Part shown: piece after piece, positions 36,659-43,572 of the stretch
How positions within the stretch are numbered: the first letter of the stretch is position 1
Layout: each line of letters begins with the position of its first letter
DNA from: Chitinophaga pinensis
GTDB lineage: Bacteria; Bacteroidota; Bacteroidia; NS11-12g; UBA9320
Length of the DNA stretch: 60,603 bases
NCBI GenBank assembly: GCA_945907065.1
Contig: CAMDSC010000014.1
Coordinates: forward strand, 1-60,603
Direction: 5' to 3'
Program-made: the position numbers and the translations under genes
Notes under the pieces: generated by a model
The model's database searches: none
Told to the model about the DNA's origin: nothing
What the model saw: the letters and a program-made list of their open reading frames with translations, nothing else

Positions 36659-37210
36659 ATGTTAGAGCTCAACTTTCTCCCTTTTCCAACTTTGGAAACC
36701 GAAAGACTTATTTTAAGAAAAGTAACTATGGCCGATTCTCAGGATGTACTTACTTTAAGAGGCGACATTGATGCCATGCGTTATATTGGGAAACCAATTT
36801 CAACCACTTTTGATGAAGCCCGCGATTTAATAACACGCATACAAGATGGCTTAGAAAATAATACTGCTATCGGTTGGGCAATATCTTTAAAAAACAACCC
36901 TCAACTTATTGGCACTATTGGGTTTCATCAAATAGATAAACAACACTATAGGGCCGAAATTGGCTACATGCTTTTGCCACAGTTTTGGAATAAAGGCCTT
37001 ATGAGTGAAGCTATACAACAAGTTTTGGATTATGGATTTAATACCATGAAACTCCACAGTATTCAAGCTAATATTGACCCAAACAATAAGGTTTCAGCAG
37101 CCATTCTTAAAAAATATAACTTTGTAAGTGAGGCTTATTTTAAAGAAAATTTCTTTTTTAATGGCAAGTTTATGGACAGCGAAATATTTTCGTTGCTCAA
37201 TAAACGATAA
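36659..37210 (+). CDS. GNAT acetyltransferase, RimJ/RimL type
   Basis: 183 residues. The fold is plain: TLETERLILRKVTMADSQDV, IGTIGFHQIDKQHYRAEIGYML, then the acetyl-CoA loop region PQFWNKGLMSEAIQQVLDYGF and IDPNNKVSAAILKKYNF. Relatives acetylate N-termini of ribosomal proteins, or antibiotics and amino sugars; the substrate cannot be told here. It starts 10 nt after exbD and may be in the same transcript. Confidence 0.9.
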   Translation: MLELNFLPFPTLETERLILRKVTMADSQDVLTLRGDIDAMRYIGKPISTTFDEARDLITRIQDGLENNTAIGWAISLKNNPQLIGTIGFHQIDKQHYRAEIGYMLLPQFWNKGLMSEAIQQVLDYGFNTMKLHSIQANIDPNNKVSAAILKKYNFVSEAYFKENFFFNGKFMDSEIFSLLNKR

Positions 37211-37252
37211 TCATTATTTACCAAAAGGTAATTTCGGATATCAATTATCATT

Positions 37253-37624
37253 ATGAAAAATTGCATTACACTTTCGTCCTTTTTAATTTTAGTGCTTCTT
37301 TCAAGTTGTAAATTCCATAAAAAGGAAATACCTGAAGGTGGGCCGTGTTCTTATAAAACAGATTTTTACCCGGCTATAGTAATTGATATATTTAAAGTAG
37401 ATTACAATATGTTTGATTTATCAATGACCATTAACACCCCAAATACCAACGGAGTTGATACAATTTATTATTCCTACGCTTATGGCCGACACATGGATTC
37501 AACCGAGATTAAAAACCTGAATGTTCAAATCGGTACCGCCTTTAAGTATAAAATAATGCAAATTGAAACAGGTTCCTGCTCGCCTTATCTTGAACAATTA
37601 GTAATTGAAAAATTCGAAAAATAG
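37253..37624 (+). CDS. Small lipoprotein of unknown function
   Basis: 123 residues. MKNCITLSSFLILVLLSSCKFHKKE has a clean lipobox LSSC, so C19 is probably lipidated. The mature part has two more cysteines (GGPCSYKT, TGSCSPYL), which could form a disulphide, and reads as beta-rich. I do not recognise a family. It stands alone between the GNAT and hydrolase genes. Confidence 0.75.
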   Translation: MKNCITLSSFLILVLLSSCKFHKKEIPEGGPCSYKTDFYPAIVIDIFKVDYNMFDLSMTINTPNTNGVDTIYYSYAYGRHMDSTEIKNLNVQIGTAFKYKIMQIETGSCSPYLEQLVIEKFEK

Positions 37625-37654
37625 ATTCCAGTAACTTCCCTCTATTTAATTCTT

Positions 37655-37662
37655 TACATTTG
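37655..37662 (+). promoter_or_regulatory. Candidate -7 box (TACATTTG) for the hydrolase pair
   Basis: TACATTTG matches TAnnTTTG and lies 29 nt before the TTG start of the first alpha/beta hydrolase. Confidence 0.45.
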
Positions 37663-37691
37663 TTGAGTTATAATTAATTCACACCCTTATT

Positions 37692-38579
37692 TTGTTTCAC
37701 TGGATTTCAGAACATATTTTTAGCATTCTTACGGTTGTTATTATTATTTATTTGTCAATAAGTGTTTTGGTTTATTTCATCCAGGATTTCTTTTTATTCA
37801 AGCCCGAAAAATTAGACCCTGAATTTGAGTTTCAATACAAAAACTTAGATTTTGATGAACACACATTAGATATTAAACCTGGTGTATCACTTTCTGTACT
37901 CCGTTTTAAAGCTGAAAACCCTGTTGGAATAGTACTTTATTTAAAGGGAAATAGTAGAAGTATTAAGGGTTGGGGAAAGTTTGCCATTGATTTTGTAAGG
38001 TATAATTACGATGTAATAATGGTGGATTACAGGGGGTTTGGAAAAAGTACCGGTCGCCGGTCGCAGCAAGGCATCAAGAATGATTTGCAATTGGTATATG
38101 ACAAAATAAAGGAAAGGGTAGATGAAAAATTTATAGTGCTATACGGGCGGTCAATGGGTTCGGGTTTTGCCACCAAATTGGCTTCTACCAATAATCCGCG
38201 AATGCTTATTTTGGATGCCCCTTATTACAGTATGGCTAAATCTACTGGACGGTATCTTCCTTTTTTACCAATGACATTTTTATTGAAATTTCCTATCCCG
38301 ACCTACAAATGGATTAAGTATGTAAAATGCCCCATTCATATTATTCACGGTACTGAAGATAAATTGATTCCATTTAAATCCAGTATAAAATTGGCAGCCA
38401 TAAACTCAGAATTAACTAGGCTGCACTCTGTAATTGGCGGAGGGCATAATAATTTGAATACTTTCGAATCCTACCATGAAGTATTAGGACAAATTTTGAA
38501 GGCAAGTGCTGTGGAATTTGACAGGGAAAATAGCAGTATTGATTTTAAGCGAAAAACGAAAAGGTATCAAAGGTTGTAA
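37692..38579 (+). CDS. Membrane-anchored alpha/beta hydrolase (copy 1)
   Basis: 295 residues from a TTG; the frame contains no ATG before the conserved part. A membrane helix spans about 10-32, then the fold carries the full triad: nucleophile S154 in YGRSMGSGFA, D223 in HGTEDKLIPF and H252 in GGGHNNL. In the second strand-loop the usual HG pair of the oxyanion region reads LYLKGN, so K85 replaces His (the next gene has FHGN). It resembles esterase/acyl-hydrolase proteins of the DUF3530/YqiA-like broad class; substrate unknown. Copy 2 starts 9 nt on. Confidence 0.82.
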   Translation: MFHWISEHIFSILTVVIIIYLSISVLVYFIQDFFLFKPEKLDPEFEFQYKNLDFDEHTLDIKPGVSLSVLRFKAENPVGIVLYLKGNSRSIKGWGKFAIDFVRYNYDVIMVDYRGFGKSTGRRSQQGIKNDLQLVYDKIKERVDEKFIVLYGRSMGSGFATKLASTNNPRMLILDAPYYSMAKSTGRYLPFLPMTFLLKFPIPTYKWIKYVKCPIHIIHGTEDKLIPFKSSIKLAAINSELTRLHSVIGGGHNNLNTFESYHEVLGQILKASAVEFDRENSSIDFKRKTKRYQRL

Positions 38580-38588
38580 TTTTCACAA

Positions 38589-39329
38589 ATGCCCATTCAG
38601 TTTTTATTAGAAAAAATAATTTTCAGGCCGGTAAAAATAAGTGCCGATTATCTATTCCATTTTGATTCAAATTTTGAAGAAATAAATTTTTATCCTGAAT
38701 CGGATGTTGAAATTAATGCCCTGCATTTTAAAGTTAAAAATCCGAAAGGAATAATTCTGTATTTTCATGGCAATAAAGACAATCTGGCCCGTTGTGGAAA
38801 AATTTCATCTCAACTAACCAAGTTTGATTATGACGTAATAGCAATTGATTACAGAGGATATGGAAAAAGTACCGGAACACTTTCTGAAGAAACTTTTTTT
38901 AGTGATGCCCTGTTTTGTTATACTCAAATTAGAGAAACCCTTAACCCTTTAAAAATTGTAGTTTATGGTCGATCGTTGGGAACCGGAGTGGCTTCACATC
39001 TGGCAGGAAAAGTGAATCCTGATAAACTAATCTTGGAAACCCCTTATTATGATATGCATGATTTAATAAGCAATTACTTTCCTTCATTTCTGTTTAAAAA
39101 TAAGCTAAATTTTAAATTAAAATCCCATTCCTACCTTATAAATACCCAGTTCCCGATTTTAATTTTACACGGAACCAAAGACACTGTTGTGCCTTATTCC
39201 TCGGGCCAAAAATTATTTGAAAGCCTTCAAAATCCTTTAAAAAAATTGATAACTTTTAATGGCGGAAAGCATAATAATTTAAATAGTTTCCAAAACTATT
39301 GGGATGAATTGAGGGAATTTCTTGAATGA
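38589..39329 (+). CDS. Alpha/beta hydrolase (copy 2)
   Basis: 246 residues, clearly a paralogue of the preceding gene: VIAIDYRGYGKSTG against VIMVDYRGFGKSTG, and NGGKHNNLNSF against GGGHNNLNTF. Triad S129 (YGRSLGTGVA), D198 (HGTKDTVVPY) and H228 are present, with an intact HG in YFHGNKDN. It has no membrane helix like that of copy 1; it begins with FLLEKIIFRPVK. The tandem pair is likely co-transcribed. Substrate unknown. Confidence 0.87.
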   Translation: MPIQFLLEKIIFRPVKISADYLFHFDSNFEEINFYPESDVEINALHFKVKNPKGIILYFHGNKDNLARCGKISSQLTKFDYDVIAIDYRGYGKSTGTLSEETFFSDALFCYTQIRETLNPLKIVVYGRSLGTGVASHLAGKVNPDKLILETPYYDMHDLISNYFPSFLFKNKLNFKLKSHSYLINTQFPILILHGTKDTVVPYSSGQKLFESLQNPLKKLITFNGGKHNNLNSFQNYWDELREFLE

Positions 39330-39347
39330 TGGTCTTACAATTTAATT

Positions 39348-39355
39348 TACATTTG
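39348..39355 (+). promoter_or_regulatory. Candidate -7 box (TACATTTG) for the flippase gene
   Basis: TACATTTG, followed by GCC and a TTG start after 8 nt. A TTG 23 nt upstream (39322-39324) could be the -33 element. Confidence 0.5.
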
Positions 39356-39363
39356 CCTCCACA

Positions 39364-40857
39364 TTGGGTACCATCAAAAAACTGGCTTCGCAAACTTTAA
39401 CCTACGGACTAAGTACCATCGTAGGTCGATTCATCAATTTTTTATTAGTTCCGCTTTACACCGCGGTATACAATCCTCATGATTATGGAATAGTAACCGA
39501 CGTGTATGCCTTGGTGGCTTTTTTAAACATTGTTTTGACCTATGGCATGGAAACCTCCTTTTTTAATTATGCAAGGCAGGATGAACATTCCGTTGGAAAA
39601 ACATATACTACAGGTTTTAACAATTTATTAATTACTACCTCTATTTTTCTGGTTTTAGGGTCCCTTTTTTATAAGCAAATTGCTATTCCTTTGGGTTATT
39701 CCGACCACCCTGAATATATCCTTTGGTTTGTTTGGATATTAGGTCTGGATGCTTTAAGTGCTCTGCCTTTTGCCTTATTACGCCAATTAGAAAAACCTAT
39801 AAAATTTTCAGTTTTAAAGCTACTTTGGGTTTTAATAAATGTTTTGTTAAACCTATACTTTTTATTGTGGGCTCCCCATTTGGTGGCCAATGGAAGTGTA
39901 GCACCTTTCTTCAATCCTGAAATTGGTTTGGGTTATATTTTTATTTCCAACCTCGTAGCCAGTTTGGTCATATTAATTTTATTACTTCCAGAGTGTTTAA
40001 AATTTGGGTTTAAGGCAGATTCTGAATTACGAAAGGATATGCTAAAATATGCCTGGCCCTTAATATTTATAGGACTTGCAGGTATTGCCAATGAAACATT
40101 TAGTCGGGTTATTTTAAAATATTTAACACCCGGTGAAGACGGGTTGTATGAACTGGGAGTATTTGGGGCTTTCTATAAACTGAGCATGATTATGACCTTG
40201 TTTATTCAAGCCTTTAAGTTTGCGGCCGAACCTTTCTTTTTTAGTCAGCATAAAAACGAAAATGCTCAGGTATTGTATGCCCGCATTATGGATTATTTTG
40301 TGATGGTGTGTGCATTCATCTTTGTTTTCACCATGCTTTTTGTGGATGATTTAGCGGCTTTACTTATTCGTCATAAATCCTACTATGAGCATCCCGATGG
40401 CATAAAAATAGTTCCCATTTTATTAATGGCTAATTTATTTTTAGGCATTTTTTATAGCATTAGCGTGTGGTACAGGCTTACCAATAACACAAAAAAAGGC
40501 TCTCAGCTTTCAATCATAGCCGCTATTTTAACAGTAATTTTAAACCTTTTGTTGATTCCTAAATTTGGATTTTTAGCATCGGCGTGGGTTACCTTAGGTG
40601 TTTATGCGTTTTTGGCGGTGGCCAATTATTTATGGGGGCAAAAGTATTATCCGGTCCCTTATAATCTGCCTAAATTGGGTTTACTCATAGGGTTGGCATT
40701 GCTTATTTACGGCTTATCTTTTTATCTTAACCCATTACTAAACATCAGCAAGTGGATTATAAATCCACTATGGTTATTGGTATTTGGGGGAGGATTATAT
40801 TTTATCGAAACAAAATTTAAAACCGAAACTACCCTTGGAAATCAAAATAATAAATAA
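39364..40857 (+). CDS. Polysaccharide flippase (Wzx/MATE-like, MOP superfamily)
   Basis: 497 residues with about 14 membrane helices. The start [36 protein letters not shown] is typical of O-antigen/lipid-linked sugar flippases of the polysaccharide-biosynthesis family. It should move undecaprenyl-linked oligosaccharide or a related lipid across the inner membrane. The start codon is TTG. Its last 23 nt overlap the start of dut, so the two are translationally coupled. The glycosyltransferases at 31-33 kb and 19-20 kb are possible partners, but the link is by function only. Confidence 0.87.
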   Translation: MGTIKKLASQTLTYGLSTIVGRFINFLLVPLYTAVYNPHDYGIVTDVYALVAFLNIVLTYGMETSFFNYARQDEHSVGKTYTTGFNNLLITTSIFLVLGSLFYKQIAIPLGYSDHPEYILWFVWILGLDALSALPFALLRQLEKPIKFSVLKLLWVLINVLLNLYFLLWAPHLVANGSVAPFFNPEIGLGYIFISNLVASLVILILLLPECLKFGFKADSELRKDMLKYAWPLIFIGLAGIANETFSRVILKYLTPGEDGLYELGVFGAFYKLSMIMTLFIQAFKFAAEPFFFSQHKNENAQVLYARIMDYFVMVCAFIFVFTMLFVDDLAALLIRHKSYYEHPDGIKIVPILLMANLFLGIFYSISVWYRLTNNTKKGSQLSIIAAILTVILNLLLIPKFGFLASAWVTLGVYAFLAVANYLWGQKYYPVPYNLPKLGLLIGLALLIYGLSFYLNPLLNISKWIINPLWLLVFGGGLYFIETKFKTETTLGNQNNK

Positions 40858-41266
40858 CTCCAAACACGCTTTGCCCGAATACCAAACCGCCCAGGCAGCC
40901 GGAGTAGATTTACGAGCCAATCTGGAGGAAGAAATAACTTTACAACCGCTTCAACGCCATTTGGTAGGAACAGGATTATTTATAGAATTGCCCCTAGGAT
41001 ACGAAGCCCAAATACGGCCACGAAGCGGACTGGCAGCCAAACACGGCATCACAGTCATCAACTCACCCGGAACCATAGACTCTGATTACCGCGGTGAAAT
41101 AAAAATATGTTTGGTCAATCTTTCCAACGACCCGTTTACCATAAAAGATGGCGAACGAATAGCTCAAATGGTAATAGCCTGCCACGAAACCGCCCAATTT
41201 GTTTTGGTAACCAAACTATCAGAAACCGAACGGGGCGAAGGAGGACATGGGCATACCGGGAAGTGA
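40835..41266 (+). CDS. dut: dUTP diphosphatase
   Basis: 143 residues from a TTG at 40835, which gives [17 protein letters not shown] as in other Bacteroidota; the longer frame from 40784 would extend into the flippase gene. Motif 1 AAGVDLRA, motif 2 RPRSGLAA, motif 3 [13 protein letters not shown], motif 4 GERIAQMVI and motif 5 [11 protein letters not shown] are all present. The enzyme hydrolyses dUTP to dUMP and keeps uracil out of DNA. Motif 5 has His where the family usually has Phe (GGFGxTG), so the uracil-stacking residue may differ. Overlap with the flippase is 23 nt. Confidence 0.93.
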   Translation: MEIKIINNSKHALPEYQTAQAAGVDLRANLEEEITLQPLQRHLVGTGLFIELPLGYEAQIRPRSGLAAKHGITVINSPGTIDSDYRGEIKICLVNLSNDPFTIKDGERIAQMVIACHETAQFVLVTKLSETERGEGGHGHTGK

Positions 41267-41448
41267 AAAGATTTATATAATTTTAAATATATAAAAAACT
41301 TCTCAAAGCCAACCAGTTTTAATTAGATATGAGAATGTTTTAATTAGTTTTGTTTCTCAGAGCTACAAGTTATATACAAGGCGACGGAATGGCATAGCAT
41401 ACAGACAATAAAATAATTATTGATTAAATTAAAATTGAGGAACAATTT

Positions 41449-42867
41449 ATGAAAAAGTCTTTAAAATTATCACTTATATTAAGTGCGATATTTCTTTCAT
41501 CGGTAACAATTACAAATGCTCAGACGGGGGAATTTACTTTTAGTATAGAGGCAAAAGAAAATCAAATTCAAAAAAATGACGAGGCTAATCCCTGCCTTAC
41601 AGCCATGGAGTATGAACTTATTGAAAACCGATGTGCTGAAAATGTAAAGTTATTAAAAATTAATAAAAGTCAGAAAAGACAGTTGTTGACAACAAGCCTC
41701 AACTGGCCTCTGAAAACGGCTGCCGGTTTTACTGATTGCAGTTATTATTTTATTGGTGCGTATTTAGATCAAAATTCTGCATCAGGTGTTTTTAAAGACT
41801 GGAATTGTGGCACCCGCTCATATGATGGTCATGGAGGAACCGACATTGGCATTTGGCCTTTCCCTTTTAACAAGGTAGATAGTAATTCAGTAAAAGTCAT
41901 TGCAGCTGCTGCCGGAACAATTATTGATAAGCATGATGGCGAATTCGACAGAAACTGTGTAGGAGTGGGAAGCGGGTTAACAGCAAACTACTTAATAATT
42001 CAACATGAAGATGGTTCAAGGGCATTGTATTGGCACATGAAAAAAAATTCTATAACATCTAAAGTAATTGGTCAGAAAGTAGCAATTGGCGAACAAATAG
42101 GTGTGGTGGCAAGTTCTGGAAGTTCAAGTGGTCCACATCTGCATTTCGAAGTATGGGCAGGAAGCACAGCCAGCACACGCATTGATCCTTATTACGGGTC
42201 GTGCAATTTATTAAATGCTTCCAGCTGGTGGACTTCACAAAAACCGGCTTCTGAGCCTGCCATTTTGAAAGCATCTGTTCATATTACAGATTATGTCCCG
42301 AAGGCTTGCCCAAAATCGGATACTACTAACGAAAGTACATTTTACGCACTGCCTTTTAATGGTCCAGGAATGCCAACCGATTATGCCAAATTTTTTATTT
42401 TTCTCAGAGATGTTTCTAAGGGCTCAATCGTTGATATGAAAATACTTAATCCGAATGGAACCACTTATAGTAGTTGGAATTATACTTTCACGAGCAATTT
42501 TAATGTGTGCTATGCAGGTTGGTCTAAACATTTGCGAATACTACCGGGAGTTTGTACTTTTCACGCAACTTACAATGGAGTCATTTGCTCACAAAATTTC
42601 ACGATTTCAACTAATACCGGAATTTCCGGATATGATAATTTAACGGACATTTTAATCTATCCGAATCCTGCAACTGATAATTTAACAATTGAAACCCATC
42701 AAAAAGCTGCAATAGAAATATTAAACACAGCAGGACAAATAATAAAAACTATAAATACCACAGACAAACAGATAAGCATTAATATATCAGATATATCAGG
42801 CGGAGTTTATATAATAAAAGCAAAGACTGAGAAGGGAGTTGCTGTAAAGAAATTTATTAAAGAATAG
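41449..42867 (+). CDS. Secreted M23 metallopeptidase with Por-type C-terminal sorting domain
   Basis: 472 residues with a signal peptide (MKKSLKLSLILSAIFLSSVTITNAQ). The lysostaphin-type domain (about 95-260) carries the zinc and catalytic residues H128 and D132 (DGHGGTD), H196 (YWHM), H230 and H232 (GPHLHFEVW). A beta-domain follows, then a type A type IX sorting domain (IYPNPATDNLTIE, then GGVYIIKAKTEKGVAVKKF). Such enzymes cut peptidoglycan cross-bridges or other Gly-rich peptides. Many close members are lytic for other bacteria. Palindromic DNA flanks the gene on its 3' side. Confidence 0.92.
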   Translation: MKKSLKLSLILSAIFLSSVTITNAQTGEFTFSIEAKENQIQKNDEANPCLTAMEYELIENRCAENVKLLKINKSQKRQLLTTSLNWPLKTAAGFTDCSYYFIGAYLDQNSASGVFKDWNCGTRSYDGHGGTDIGIWPFPFNKVDSNSVKVIAAAAGTIIDKHDGEFDRNCVGVGSGLTANYLIIQHEDGSRALYWHMKKNSITSKVIGQKVAIGEQIGVVASSGSSSGPHLHFEVWAGSTASTRIDPYYGSCNLLNASSWWTSQKPASEPAILKASVHITDYVPKACPKSDTTNESTFYALPFNGPGMPTDYAKFFIFLRDVSKGSIVDMKILNPNGTTYSSWNYTFTSNFNVCYAGWSKHLRILPGVCTFHATYNGVICSQNFTISTNTGISGYDNLTDILIYPNPATDNLTIETHQKAAIEILNTAGQIIKTINTTDKQISINISDISGGVYIIKAKTEKGVAVKKFIKE

Positions 42868-42885
42868 AACGCCCAGTGCATAACA

Positions 42886-42995
42886 CGGCCTACCAAAAAG
42901 GCTCATCTCGCGATTACGTTGAAAGTTTTATGATTGTTTGGAGTTTCGTTTTCGTTGGATAGCTTTGTGGTAGAAGTCGCCCTTCTGGTATGCCG
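42886..42995. repeat. 110-bp imperfect palindromic element after the M23 gene
   Basis: Arms of 17 bp (42886-42902 and 42979-42995) match at 14 positions. The left flank AACGCCCAGTGCATAACAC (42869-42887) shares the AACGCCC...GCATAACAC wording of one half of integron attC sites of the Vibrio VCR type. The right side lacks a matching half. It lies 18 nt after the M23 stop codon. Confidence 0.5.
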
Positions 42996-43008
42996 AAACC
43001 ATTAAAAA

Positions 43009-43494
43009 ATGCAACCTCAAATAAAAACCATAAACCCCAAAAAACTTATAGGCCAAAACCTTACCATGACTTTTGCCAACAACAAAACCTTTGAATTATG
43101 GAGGCAATTTATGCCACGCCGAAAAGAAATTACAACTGAGGTGAGTTCGGATTTATTTTCGATGCAGGTATTTGATGACTCTTTTAGTTTTAAAAATTTC
43201 AACCCAAATACCTCCTTTCAAAAATGGGCTGCTTTAGAAGTTTCAAGCTTTGATTTTGTTCCAGAAGAAATGGAAACCTTTACATTACCCGGCGGATTGT
43301 ATGCCGTTTTTAATTACAAAGGATTGAGTACCGATACCCAAATTTTTCAATACATCTACGGAACCTGGATTCCAAATTCGAAGTATGAGCTGGACCAACG
43401 ACCACATTTTGAAGTATTGGGTGAAAAGTATAAAAACAATGACCCCAACTCAGAAGAAGAAATTTGGATACCAATAAAATTTATAAATAAATAA
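43009..43494 (+). CDS. GyrI-like small-molecule-binding domain protein
   Basis: 161 residues, a single soluble domain. PKKLIGQNLTMTF, ELWRQFMPRRKEI, KWAALEVSSFDFVPEEMETFTLPGGLYAVFNYKG, FQYIYGTWIPNSKYELDQRPHFEVLG and EEIWIPIKF form the GyrI/AraC effector-binding fold (SOUL-like alpha-beta repeat) as in stand-alone ligand-binding proteins. Relatives bind cationic drugs or other ligands. There is no DNA-binding domain here. It sits between the palindromic element and the secreted esterase. Confidence 0.85.
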   Translation: MQPQIKTINPKKLIGQNLTMTFANNKTFELWRQFMPRRKEITTEVSSDLFSMQVFDDSFSFKNFNPNTSFQKWAALEVSSFDFVPEEMETFTLPGGLYAVFNYKGLSTDTQIFQYIYGTWIPNSKYELDQRPHFEVLGEKYKNNDPNSEEEIWIPIKFINK

Positions 43495-43557
43495 AGGGTT
43501 TCGGTTGCTGCAGCCGGCAGTCTTCAATAATAAAATTATCAAAGGGCAAACAATTCC

Positions 43558-43565
43558 TATATTTG
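43558..43565 (+). promoter_or_regulatory. Candidate -7 box (TATATTTG) for the SGNH gene
   Basis: TATATTTG matches TAnnTTTG and lies 7 nt before the ATG at 43573. Confidence 0.5.
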
Positions 43566-43572
43566 TTTTACA

